Below, one piece after another: positions 24,201 through 34,787 of a DNA stretch of 64,000 nt. A program made the position numbers and the translations under genes. The DNA is from Spongilla lacustris (taxonomy: Eukaryota; Porifera; Demospongiae; Spongillida; Spongillidae). Position 1 is the stretch's first letter, and each line of letters opens with the position of its first letter. The notes under the pieces were generated by a model. That model did no database searches. It was not told the origin of the DNA and saw only the letters and a list, made by a program, of their open reading frames with translations. The stretch lies in the NCBI GenBank assembly GCA_949361645.1, contig OX442415.1, positions 4,194,148-4,258,147 on the forward strand. Direction: 5' to 3'.

Positions 24201-25268
24201 ATGCAGGAAGTGTGTCGTTTGCTGCAGATCGACAAAACACGCACTACACCCTACCACCCCCAATCGGACGGACTTGTTGAATGATTTAATCGCACGATGC
24301 TGGCCATGCTTGCTAGTACTGTAGAGGAAGACCCTAGCAATTGGGAACAGCACCTCAGGAAGGTCTGTATGGCCTACAATACATCTGTTCAACCGTCCAC
24401 AGGTTATACACCGTTCTACTTAATGTTCGGTCGCCTTGCAAGACTTCCTGTGGATATTATGTATGGCTCTTGTCCAACAGAACCCGTGCTACCTCATCAG
24501 TATGTAAAGACATTAAAAGATACACTGGAAAGTGCTTATACGAAGGCCCGAAAACACATGCAGGCAACAGCAATGAGATCAGAAGAACTGTACAACAGAA
24601 GAGTGCACGGTCAAGAGTACGAGGTTGGAGATTTGGTGTGGCTCAACAACCCGGTGGTGCCGAGGGGGAGATCAAGAAAGCTACACTGCCCGTGGACTGG
24701 CCCATTTAAAATCATTAAAAAGCTATCGTCTGTTGTGTATAGGATCCAAGATAAACGCCCTGGCTCACGAAAGAGAGTCGTAGTACACTTCGATCGGTTG
24801 AAGCCTTGCCCAGCCGACATACGTATGAAACCAGTGGTGGAGGATTTGCACAATTCTGATGCGAATGAGCAGCCTGTTCAGTTTCCTGGGAGTGATCTTC
24901 AGTTCTTTGAAGATGATGATCATGACGTCATGGTGGATTCCACAGAGACAAATGTGACTCGTAAGGCGGACCAACCTGGTACCTTGCAGGAGCCGGCAGT
25001 CGACACGCCCACTGAACAGACCCCTGCTACTGATGGACAGAAAAATACAGAAGAAACTGCACCAGGTGACGCGGGACTTCTAAACAGCACACCATCTGGT
25101 ATCAATTCTGATGGCACAGTTTCTCAGTCAGAGACCGTGACAACAAAGACCCCGATGTCGAGACCTCAGAAACGGATACGCCAATTGCCCCCTGCACAAG
25201 ACCGGCACCGCTACCCAAAACGGACACGTCATGCCCCCTCCCGTTATGGCTGGTATTCTGGTTGGTGA
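21189..25268 (+). pseudogene. pol: Gypsy Pol: protease, RT, RNase H, integrase; one internal stop
   Basis: Entered from gag by -1 slippage. Numbering from the first in-frame GTG (21,219): protease DTGA at 37-40; reverse transcriptase with FSTLDLLCGYWQV and YIDD at 473-476; RNase H with LLDTDACETG and RTDHSSLQW; integrase zinc domain near 855-895 (H-H-C-C, ending CKTCPTC); catalytic triad D925, D985, E1021 with 35 residues between the last two. The codon right after E1021 is TGA (24,282-24,284), where the family has arginine before FNRT; CGA to TGA is a single transition. The frame then stays open to 25,268 with a GPF module (WTGPFKIIKK) and a basic tail. Apart from the stop it looks intact, so the insertion is young. 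Confidence 0.95.
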
Positions 25269-25296
25269 AGCTTCGGTGATGAGAGTGCCTCTTTGC

Positions 25297-25322
25297 AAGA
25301 CTCACTCGGCAATAGCACTACA
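25297..25322 (+). repeat. 3' LTR remnant, about 26 bp
   Basis: It is identical to the last 26 bp of the 5' LTR (AAGACTCACTCGGC then AATAGCACTACA) and is followed by the CATG target duplication. The preceding 28 bp after the pol stop contain no polypurine tract. About 159 bp of LTR plus the polypurine tract appear to be missing. Confidence 0.85.
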
Positions 25323-26075
25323 CATGCTGCTGGAGAGTGAAGAGCTAGAGATCTTAAGCCAAGGCCCCCATGAGAGAGGCTTAGTTGAGCCTGGTCCCAA
25401 TTAGCATCAGATGGGTCTAAGGCCAGGCACTCTGTGAAACTTTGCCTTACATTGTTGTCAAATAAGGCAAGCTCCTTAGCAGCTAGAGCTGGGGGTGTTG
25501 TCCTTGCTATGTGGGAGAGCATGCAAAATCCTCCACAAAAGCGAAGAAGGATGAGAGCTACATGAGGATCTTGTGATCCTACACTTTCAAGGGATTCCAA
25601 AAGCTTTACAGCCATTGCATGCTTAGATGAAATAAATGCTGAACAGTGTTGGAAGTCACCTATGGGAACACCCAGGATGACCAGGTTTGGCTCAGTTGAT
25701 GTCTTCATCTGTGATGGAAGTCTGCATTCTGGCTAAACAGTTCACATTTTGAATGGTTGATGTGGAGCCCAAGTTGGGGGCCCAATTCTTCCAGGATATG
25801 AAGGGCATGTCTGACAGCAACCGCAGAACCAGCTATGGCACCATCATCCAAGTACCAACGATGCAGGAGCAAATCAGCACAACAGCTATCTTTAGAAATG
25901 GAGACTTTCTGTAGCACCAAGGCATAAAGTAAGGGACCAAGAGGGTCACCCTGTTGCACCCCCTGTTTGGATGTCAGAATGCCTAACTGGTGCCAGAGAT
26001 ATGGGTGTTGGCCATAGCACCAACTGACCCAAGGTGCACATTCCTCTAGGATAGCCTGACGAGACCTAGATTATT
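25323..26075 (-). pseudogene. Non-LTR retrotransposon, reverse transcriptase part
   Basis: On the minus strand from about 26,075: SRQAILEECAPW, then QQGDPLGPLLYAL and RWYLDDG (catalytic Y-x-D-D), HINHSKCELFS, a frame change at about 25,708, then NLVILGVPIGDF and LSHGGLGLRSLALHSPAA up to the gypsy insertion. The 5' part of the ORF is missing, as is common for LINEs. After excising the gypsy element the frame continues CIASLSASG into 20,097-19,173. Confidence 0.9.
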
Positions 26076-26109
26076 TAGCAAATTACCTGCCTGAAATTCT
26101 GGGCTAAAT

Positions 26110-26803
26110 GTAGGTAACTGTGGGTTACTCGGCAGCAGAGAAAGAAGTGGTCAAAATGACTAAGAATGGCCCGAAGTGTGCAGAACTTGGGTGGGAGTGC
26201 ATTCCCCTGGCTGTAGAGACATATGGTGGTTGGGGAGAGAAGGCCCAGGAAATGTTCAACCGGATCAGAAGGAGGTTGGCAGTGGGCTCAGCCTCCAGTG
26301 AAGCCGGGGTGAGGCAGGACATGTATGGGAGACTAAGCCTGACCTTGGTGGGGGAGAACGCAAAGGCTATCCTGGCAAGATCCAGCTGGCCTGTTAGCTG
26401 AACCCTTGTGTGTTATATCGTGTTAGTATTAAGTTGTAAAATTAATGTGTAAGTAAGTAATAATTGTTTAAGTAAGTAGGTATGTAATATTTATAATTTA
26501 ATGAATGCATAATATTCGTAATTCCTTGTTTCCTTACTTTTTATTCAAGTGCTGTCTACAAATCCTACATCACCAATTTTTAATTAAATTTTTATATCTT
26601 GTTTATAAGTATATTAAGTTGTAAAATTAATGTGTAAAAAAGTAATAATTGTTTAAGAATGTAGGTATGTAATATTTATAATTTAATGAATGCATATTAT
26701 CCGTAATTCCTTGTTTCCTTACGTTTTACTCAAGTGCTGTCTACAAATCCTACATCACCAATTTTATTTTAATTAAATTTTTTATATCTTGTTTATAAAG
26801 TAC
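26110..26803 (+). mobile_element. Second LINE copy, 5'-truncated, opposite orientation
   Basis: The plus-strand frame ending at 26,401 encodes CAELGWECIPLAVETYGGWG and YGRLSLTLVGENAKAILARS, the C-terminus of the same LINE family as 19,173-20,097. Its 3' UTR contains a tandem duplication (26,432-26,612 and 26,613-26,803). The two LINE copies meet head to head near 26,080-26,110; because both keep their own 3' end, they are separate insertions rather than one twin-primed copy. Confidence 0.85.
26432..26803. repeat. Tandem 180-190-bp duplication in the LINE 3' UTR
   Basis: Two units each run from TAAGTTGTAAAATTAATGTG through AATATTTATAATTTAATG, CCTTGTTTCCTTAC and CAAATCCTACATCACCAAT to TATATCTTGTTTATAA. 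They differ by a few substitutions and short indels. The 3' UTR of the minus-strand copy has one unit only. Confidence 0.9.
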
Positions 26804-27343
26804 CCACCCTGGACACGGATACTAATTATACCTTCCCCCAAGACAGATATATTACTGGACAGTCACACATCACACCACATCCCTCAGGACAGCAGTATAC
26901 CCAGGATATGATTTGTAGTTCCCGCAGTACAAGATTTATACCATTCACTCACTCCCCCCCCCCTTCCCTCCCTGGACATGACTTATATCATTCCCCACCC
27001 CCACCCCCAATACATGGATTAAAACTTCCCCCAAGGCATGATTCATGCCCCACCCCCAATACATGGATTAAAACTTCCCCCAAGACATGATTCATGCCCC
27101 CCCCCCCCCCCCCCGGTCATATTTTATAGCTACCCCCCTGGACATACCCCATCTATTATATATATTGTATGTGTGCATGTGTGTTCTCGAGTTGTTTGTC
27201 CTATCGGCTGGTGACCCTAGCTTGGTAGCGTCAAAGACTTTTTTCTGGAAACTTCTACAGTCCGGCTGGCTGGCTTGCGCCACGGCCAGCGGCCCAGACC
27301 ACAAAGGGACCTGCTCACTGTTCGTACTATCGCCACGTTACTA
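26804..27343. other. C-rich degenerate repeats
   Basis: A unit of about 59 bp (AATACATGGATTAAAACTTC, then CCCCCAAG and CATGATTCATGCCCC) occurs twice at about 27,000-27,100, beside several short poly-C runs. No gene is seen. Confidence 0.6.
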
Positions 27344-30300
27344 CACATACGCACCTTCCTTGGTGAAGACTTTGATAGTTTTTGAACCAAAGGCTGTCAC
27401 ATGAATGTTTCCCTGAGGGTCTAAGGCCAGTTCCCTTGGCTTCTGAAAGCAATGGTTTCCAGAGCCATTACCATCTATGGTCATTAACCAACCACCATTT
27501 TCATTGTATATTTGTATCCTATGGTTATTTTCATCTGAAAAAATCAGTCTGTTGCTTGAGTCAACAATGACTGCAGCGGGACCATTAAACTGTCCATGAC
27601 CTGATCCCTTCTGACCAAACTTATGAAGGAACTTTCCACTTGATGTCAGCTTCTGTACACGATGGTTGTAAAAATCAGCAACATACATCACATCTCCCTT
27701 GATGGTTATACCTAATGGTGCACTGAACTGACCATCACCACTTCCACCACTACCTATGGTATTCATCAGCTGACCTTTTTGATCAAGCACATAAATGCAG
27801 TTAGCAGAGCTCCCTGCATAGATGTCTCCATTGTTGACTATGGATGATAACACATGCTGGAAATTTGATCACTGTTACATAAGATGAGATTATAGTCATG
27901 CTTAGACCTCACATTAAGGTCATGAGGACTGTTCTGTACATGTTGGCGATCCATTGTAATGACCAGCTGGTGAGGTCCAGCAGTCTGAGGGGTGAGGGTG
28001 ATTGTATAGGTACCATTCCTGTGGTCCTCCATCTCTCCATACACAACTGCTCCACTATGGGCCTTGGACCTCATCTCAGCCTCAACCTGTACACCACCAT
28101 GTGGGTACCCCTCCCCCTCTGAGGTCTTGCTCTCTACCTTAACATGGAACCTGGTCCCCACCTTGGCTACTGATGTGGATGTCCATGTGCTTGAAGATAG
28201 AGACAACTCTGATACATGACCAAATTTGGACAGTTCTCTTACAAGACCCTCTGTTTGCACTAACACAGGTATGTGGCTGTGTTGGTTTGGAGTGAGGGAC
28301 ATGGTCTCCACCTTCTTGAAGGTGGCCTTCAGTTCAGTGGGTACCAGTCCTCCCATGCAGAGCTACCACCTCATGGTCAGTGTGGGTCTGGAGGATGTGG
28401 GAGGCCACCTCAGTGTAGTGGCCAATGTCCTCAACTATCTTCTCAAACTGTTCCTTCTGGAGGGTCAGAGCAGTTGTCTTGGACAGTGAAATGGCCTCCA
28501 CCTGTGACAACAGATCCTTTTCTCTCCTGTAATGTTAGCTGGAGTATTTCAAAGGCTTGGTTGATGGCCAAGATAGCATTCCTTTTCGAGATCTCCACTT
28601 GTTCTATCATCTTGTTATTTCCATCAATAGCTCCAGTCAGCTTTGTCACAACCACTTTTGTAGTGTTCACTAAACCTTAATTCCATTCATCTTGGTGAGA
28701 CTTGGCAGCAGAGGAGAGGGGAACACTCTTGTGATCCTTGTGGCCATCAAGGATGCATTGTGGACAGATAACAGGCACACCTACAAGCCTCACACTCACA
28801 GTAGACCTTTGCCTGAAGGTTATGGAGAGAACACAACTGATCATTTGGCTTCATGGTGGTCTGCAGCGGTTCGGCTCCCTCCTGGTCCAGTCCTGCCATG
28901 GCTATCATGGTGTTTGCGGTGGTCATGACATAAAACTTACAATGCAACATGTACAACAGAACACCACCGCTGGACCACTACTAGGGTGTGTAACCTCCCC
29001 TGAATAATGAAAATCGATTTTTCCGAATACTTTTAAAACACTAATCGATTTTTCAGGTTTTTCTGGATCTGAAAATCGATTGTTCCGAATACTTGAAAAA
29101 AGAAAATCGATTTTTCCGAATAGGTTTTGACAATTTGCCAGCCGAATACCTAGGTCATTCAGGTTTTCTGCTCATTGAGCCACTTAAATGTACACATCAC
29201 ACCTACCCTCACCACACAAACACACCTACCGCCGATCACACCAGATGCCCTCAGCACACAAACACACCTACCGCATCACACCAGAAGCCTTCAGCACACA
29301 AACACACCTACCCTCATCACACCAGATGCCCTCATGAGGCACACAACCATTAGCTACCTCCATCACACCAGACACCCTACTACAACTAACCACATTACAC
29401 CAGATCAGTACCGTCAGCATGCATCTACCCACATCACGCCAGATGCACTCAGCACACAACCACAGCTACCTACATAGGCCTAAATCGCTTGGCCTAACCA
29501 CATACCTAGATGGGCGTGTCCTGACCTACGTTAGCTGAGCTTTACCAGTACCTACAGTCTACAGATGTACACATCGCACTTGATGCCAACAGAATAGAAC
29601 CACAAATGACGTTTACATACCACCAGCCCTGCAGCCTCCATTTCACCATCGCGAGTTTTGAAAAGTAGGCCTAAGTACGATCGCGGCAATATCAGCTCAG
29701 AGAGATTGATGCAAGATGCCAGCTGGTTCGAAATACACTAAGCGAACTGACTTTGATTTGTAGCTGAAGCTGTCCGTCGTCATGACACGTGAAACTAGAA
29801 GACTGACAGAGGGAGATCTCTTTTGGCTACATGTAGTTCGAACCGGATTTGATCTCGTCCCCACGTATATATTTATAGTAACAACAGTGACGTTATAACT
29901 TTAAATTAGACGTCGTACTTGTAATATCGTAAACGCGTATCCGGATATCGTCATAAAAATGTATTCGAATAATGGGCGAATTGTCGATGCGGACGACGAA
30001 TACCTAAGTACCTCCGAATGGAGATTCACAAACCGGTTATTTCGAATAGAACAAATCCAATAATCGATTTTTCCGAGTAATGCTAAATTACTATTCGAAC
30101 GGATAGGTTTTTGCGAATATCCGAATAACCCGAATAACCTGATAACCGGTTACACACCCTAACCACTACTTCCATCAATACATTGGTCACAATACACCTC
30201 ACTGACAATCTTGGACATGTACCCAGCTACTCTACTTCAAACCCAAGATGGAGGTTCTGAGGGAGACCACTGGCCCCTCCCACTGGAATGCTCCTGTATC

Positions 30301-30436
30301 GTTCACAGGTTGGACATTTGAACACTTGTTGGGAACCACTTTTCTCTATCTCATGATGGATACATTGTTGACAGAAGGAGTGCAAACATGGTAGAATTCT
30401 TGGGTCATTGTATACAGTAGGTTCCTTCAATACCAC
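27344..30436 (-). pseudogene. TRIM-NHL type RING E3 ligase, disrupted
   Basis: Read on the minus strand: RING finger (DPRILPCLHSFCQQC, later FKCPTC; the first Cys pair would lie upstream of the ACAG junction at about 30,426), B-box-like Cys/His segments (EVYCDQCIDGSS; LCSLHNLQAKVYCECEAC; LDGHKDH), a coiled coil (about 28,670-28,400), a filamin/Ig-FLMN domain (28,356-27,870; HRNGTYTITLTPQTAGPHQL) and about three NHL repeats (FSAPLGITIKGDVMYVADF; NNHRIQIYNENGGW). Such proteins act as ubiquitin ligases and RNA regulators. Here there are at least five frame changes (about 30,230, 28,765, 28,515, 28,350, 27,850), an early stop in the NHL propeller and a hAT insertion in the B-box region, so it is a pseudogene unless the assembly is wrong. 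Confidence 0.85.
28982..30161. mobile_element. hAT element, 1,180 bp, inserted in the TRIM-NHL pseudogene
   Basis: It starts TAGGGTGTGTAACC and ends GGTTACACACCCTA, a perfect 14-bp inverted terminus. ACCACTAC flanks both sides (28,974-28,981 and 30,162-30,169), a perfect 8-bp target duplication typical of hAT. AATCGATTTTTCCGAA-type repeats lie inside both ends. The middle (29,190-29,470) is an array of about 40-bp units with CACACCAGATGCCCTCAGCA. No transposase is encoded. Confidence 0.95.
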
Positions 30437-30783
30437 ACTGTAGGAGATGAGAAACTGTAGTAACTTTTATTTGTCTTCATATCAATTCATTCATATCACC
30501 AAACGTTTCAGCACGTGACACCTTGTGATACATGTACACAACTTATTATTAAGAAAGACAGAAATAACTGTACATGTTGTATCTCACTGAGTTTTGAAAA
30601 AACCAAAATTACTCGGTGAGATACGCATGCAGTGCCGGCCGGCTCATTTCTCCATATGTATAACGCATACGTAGGGAGTAACTGCGAGTATTTGTAGTTT
30701 ACACAAATATGCATACCAATGTACAGCTGTACCACGCATCAAAGATACACACTTCTATACTGCGTACAGCGAGAAGGCCGGCC

Positions 30784-31231
30784 ATGTACGAACGTCTTCT
30801 TTGTATACTGGCTTCATGTATACTCCTGCCCGCCGGGGTACTCGCTCAAGGTCAGCTAAAATGCCTATATATATGTAAAATAATCGATCACATTCTCTTC
30901 CGCTCACCATTGCTTAGCTCCTCCATCTGATCTCCTGCTTGGCTTAGCCATCGGTCTGCCAGTGGGATTTATCTCTATAATATTCTGCATTGTACTTTGC
31001 TTGGTTCTTAAATCTATAGCGGCCAGTAAGCGCACTAATGCTGGCAGAGCTTTCGTGTATACCAGCGCAGATGCAGGAGTTGGGTACGCCCCTTACACAG
31101 AACCCTCACCCGCAGCGCAGCCATGTTTACCTCATACGCATCTGCCTTCTGCACCCGCCTGGTCACCTGCAACGGAACATGCGCATCTACCAACATATAT
31201 GGATGCGCCCCCACCGCCGTACAGCTGCTAA
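30784..31231 (+). CDS. Small single-pass membrane protein with PPPY tail, 126 aa
   Basis: Two exons, 30,784-30,850 and 30,918-31,231, with a 67-nt GT-AG intron in phase 1. Exon 1 is a signal peptide (MYERLLCILASCILLPAG, VLAQ). Exon 2 encodes a short linker, a transmembrane helix (LAIGLPVGFISIIFCIVLCL), and a proline-rich cytoplasmic tail ending DAPPPPYSC, which contains a PPxY motif for WW-domain proteins such as NEDD4-type ligases. The mature ectodomain would be under ten residues. The layout recalls the Shisa/CYYR1/WBP1 group of small membrane adaptors, but the cysteine-rich ectodomain of that group is absent. AATAAA lies at 31,300-31,305. Function unknown. Confidence 0.7.
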
Positions 31232-31725
31232 CCTGCATGGGGTCCCTGAACGTTCAATACTGGCCTAATTGGTGAAGGTGGCTGATTATTTAATTTACCA
31301 ATAAAATTGAATTGGTTGCGTTCAATTTATGCGATACTACATGAGAAGGGCGGACCCGTTCCAATAAAAATATATATAGAGGATATAGAGCGGAAAGAAA
31401 TGCTGGTACTCCTGTAGTCTCTAGAGTCGTGATACTACTCGTGAACGAAGGTGCATGCAGAGTAAATGGAAATGTATTTCTCGACGCCGGGGATGCGCAA
31501 GACTACACTACTACGACAACTGATAGTCTCGGTTACGGATATTACTGAAATCTGCGGATGGACATGCAGTTTAAAACTGTACCTATATAAATTGTTAAAC
31601 CCGCCGTAATTTTTATTTAGTCCGGCTAAAACCTAGTACACTGTATGTAGGTGTAATATTTATTAAAACCTGGCACATGCACAACGCTGACTTTCAAATC
31701 TCACACTTTGTGTATCGAATGATTA

Positions 31726-32774
31726 CAGTGGAAAACATCACACTTGGAACAATAATTTTTTGGTACTTTTATTGACAACACTTGAATTTATTTCAATAAC
31801 AATAAGCTCAAATGCTAATCTGACAACGTCTGCTGTCAATGGAGATTGCAAAAAGCCACTCACGACGAATGGCTAGTAAATCAGCAGCGTCAACAACGCC
31901 AAAAGCTGGAGACGGCTGGAGACGAAAAGCGGTGGAATTAGTAACTGATATAAGCGTAGGCCATACTTGTACGCGGGACCGCTTATTCCACCGCTTTTCG
32001 TTTCCAGCATTGGACAGTGGCGGATCCAGGAATTGGGACGGGGGGGGCACCGGCGAGGGTGTGGCAAGGGGTGGGGTGAAGTAGTAGGCGGGACCGCCCC
32101 GGGGAGGGTGCGGGAGGGGGGCACCCCTCCCGCCCAGCTAGGGAGTGTGGGGGAGCGCTGTAAGCTCCCCCACCGGGGTCTGGGGCGGAGCCCCAGAAAC
32201 CAACGCTTTTTGCGTAGAAAACCCCCCAAAAAGTACGTAAAAACTGCACTAAAAATGTAATTACTGATCGAGGCTGGGGAGCGACAGATCAAGAGCTCAG
32301 CCGCTATATGTTCAATGCGCCGATGCATCGCCGTTGATAGCACATGTCCTGAAGTTGAACTCACCGTTTATTCGTTTAGAAAATATTGAAATACTACCTT
32401 TTTCATATGGTCACATGACGCGTGGGCGTTAATTGCTTTGTTTGCCTCCACTGAAATATATGGACTAATTTTGGGGTTATGCTCGGTTTTTGGTACTTTT
32501 CGATATGCTCTCTAGAGGGAAAATTGAATAACATACGCTAAACGGCCGGCGAATCATCTCTGCCTGTACTTCCATTGTAGAGCCAAATGCTATTACGTCA
32601 CGCATTCATATTCATACTTGGCCCTGACCCATGTATCATTATGTACGTAGGCGTACGTATAGGCCAGTTCTGCCGTAGCTATATCTCTGCGCTGTGTTTG
32701 CATATGTTCGCGTACACATAGTCGTACATGTACGTGTATACGTAGGGGCGGGGCCCTCGGGGGGGGGGGGGGGG

Positions 32775-32807
<33 letters not shown>

Positions 32808-33516
32808 GGATCCGCTACTGTTGGAGTTGCCTCTTGCTCATTGCCGTTTCTAGAGGCCTGCCCAGATCGATGCTTCTGCTTAAGCCTTTTACTAGCCCTT
32901 CGTGGCCCACAGGTACTGGATAAACAAAGGACGAAGACGTCACATTAAAAATATATTCATACGAAAAATGACGCTATGATGACGCAATTCATTGGGAAAT
33001 GGCGGAAGTTTTCAGGTACTCTTCTTTGATAGCACTTTTTTAACGGCAAAGGAGGGTCTATTGCCTCCGAAGTACGCTTTTGGGATAGATCTAACATATG
33101 CCGAGTCGGAGACGAAATATAGCCGTTCAGTGAGAGCGTACTACGAAATAGTATCCCTAAGCTTTTACTAGCTAAAAACGCACATCCAGCTCGATAAAAC
33201 TGTAACTATTTACCGGACTTAAAAACGGACGCGGCCAAAGGTTGCTGATGCTCGTTTTCTAGATATATTGCAAATTTGGCTAAAACCTATTGTCTACAGG
33301 AGGAGGTTGTTTTAGTACTGGGGTCACAACAAGATTTAATAACAAAAGTAAATAGTCACGTGATGCTTTTTAACTTTCAGTATGTATTGAAAAATAGTTG
33401 TACACTATAGCTACGTTGTCAGATTTGCATTTGAGCTTTTTGTTATTGAAATAAATTCAAATGTTTTCAAAAAAAGTACCAAAAAATTATTGTTCCAAGT
33501 GTGATGGTTTCCACTG
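31726..33516. mobile_element. Tc1/mariner-like element with 104-bp inverted ends
   Basis: Left end 31,726-31,829 and right end 33,413-33,516 are inverted copies of about 90% identity that begin CAGTGGAAA. TA flanks both ends (31,724-31,725; 33,517-33,518), the Tc1/mariner target signature. A separate hAT-like element is nested inside (32,015-32,820). I found no transposase frame. A short inverted pair (31,917-31,936 and 31,987-32,006, GAAAAGCGGTGGAA) lies just before the nested element. Confidence 0.8.
32015..32820. mobile_element. hAT-like non-autonomous element, 806 bp, nested
   Basis: Inverted ends CAGTGGCGGATCCAGG and CCTGGATCCGCTACTG (one mismatch). The flanks share only TTGGA (5 bp). 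It contains the GC-rich hairpin block AGCGCTGTAAGCTCCC ... GGGGCGGAGCCCCAG and, near the right end, adjoining G and C runs (32,759-32,775; 32,779-32,806). Confidence 0.8.
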
Positions 33517-33518
33517 TA

Positions 33519-34787
33519 CGCGAATTAATGAAGCCCTTGCAATGGACCTTTTGCCTGTGAGTCTGTGACGTCACGCATGAATTTTGGGGCGGGGGTGGCA
33601 ACTTAAAAAAATGGCATAACTTCACCATCATAGCTCCTACATGCGGCTTGATGCTTTTCCTTTTAAATTTGTAAATTATCACACGTTTCATTTTACGATG
33701 GAGCTCTGTAAGGGATTAGTATGCATGCTTTTCCTAGCTGGTCCAAATTGTGTAAGTGCATAACTAGTGTAGTCATATGAAAGCAAGCCACAGCTGCCTG
33801 AGTTGCATGCTCGATCGAATCATTGACTTCCATCGCTGGCAATGTCTGCAGTATCTTGGAGCTACACATTCAGGATTTTATCGATCTGGTGATGGTTCAG
33901 AATTGCACAAAGCTATTGCCTTGCTTGGCTGACCATGCTTACGTGGATGCCACACGCAGCACTTCATGCAGTTTGTTCCAGCATGGCACTTGTTGCACGT
34001 TGGCTTTTGAGGTTTTTTGTATAATGCGCATGCGCAAATTGATAAGTCTGTGTCTGGGTACGAGTTATATACCAAACAGCACGTAACCTATGCTAGCTCT
34101 ATTCACTAGGCCTCTATTTAGTATCTAGAAGAATCCAAAGATTTTTTTGAAAGGCGATAGGAAAAAAGTGTAGGGATCAGCTTTAATTCGAACTAGTTTG
34201 GGGACCAGACTACTAGTAATATGGTCTGGTCCCCAGACTACTTTCGAACATAATAAAATGGGTAAGTTCACCCGTTACAAATATAATTATTATTGTTATA
34301 TATGTCACGTGAAAAGCTAAAATTTATACGCTCATTGAGAGTTGGCCTATCAGAAAAAATTCTTTCTAAAGCATACAGAACTTTCCGACTAATTTTCCAA
34401 AAGGTCGGTTCGACCAAAAATACATTCGATTCTCACGGAAGCGGTGTTAAAGAAGGGAGGGGTTGGGGGGGGGGGGGGGGGGGGAGGGGGGGAGCTGTGA
34501 GGTACGTCATCGTGGGTCAGGATACAAGACTTGTCAGCGCGGTTGCGCCTATCTGCAACTATATTAAATTCCCGTGAAACTGAAACGGTGCTCATGATCA
34601 GGCTATCATTTCTGAGAATAATCTCGCCACTGCCTCAGCTGACTCGTGAGAGGCTCGAGCGGCCAGGCGGCCAGGCACCATCTTTGAGTTTTAGCGGCGA
34701 CGCCCCCATGTTGCAACTTCCGCACATTTTTTTAGACCTATACGTAATATCAGAGCTACAGAGGCTTCCTAGCTACCGCGTTCGCTT
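33519..34787. other. Upstream region of the Ig/FN3 gene
   Basis: No gene is recognised. It includes an inverted pair around 34,190-34,250 (TTTGGGGACCAGACTA and TAGTCTGGGGACCAGACC on opposite strands) and a G-rich tract at 34,458-34,490. The bases just before 34,788 presumably hold the receptor promoter, but no clear TATA box is visible. Confidence 0.5.

Larger units (their letters stand above)
20102..25322 (+). mobile_element. Nearly intact Ty3/gypsy LTR retrotransposon inserted in a LINE
   Basis: The element runs from TGTAGC (20,102) to CTACA (25,322) and is flanked on both sides by CATG (20,098-20,101 and 25,323-25,326), a 4-bp target duplication. Order: 5' LTR, gag, frameshift site, pro-RT-RNase H-integrase, C-terminal tail, 3' LTR remnant. 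Defects seen: one in-frame stop after the integrase glutamate and a 3' LTR reduced to about 26 bp. Removing the element and one CATG joins the interrupted LINE frame in phase, which confirms the boundaries. Confidence 0.95.

Noticed and set aside
26080..26110. Twin-priming (5' inversion) of one LINE copy
   Set aside because: Both oriented pieces keep their own C-terminus and 3' UTR, so they are two insertions.
27092..27304. Extension of the NHL protein beyond its stop
   Set aside because: The minus-strand frame downstream of the stop does not resemble NHL repeats and ends in poly-C-derived sequence.
29190..29470. CRISPR-like array (about 40-bp units)
   Set aside because: Units are diverged tandem repeats without unique spacers, inside a eukaryotic transposon.
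29093..29477. His/Thr/Pro-rich frames
   Set aside because: They arise from the 40-bp tandem units inside the hAT element.
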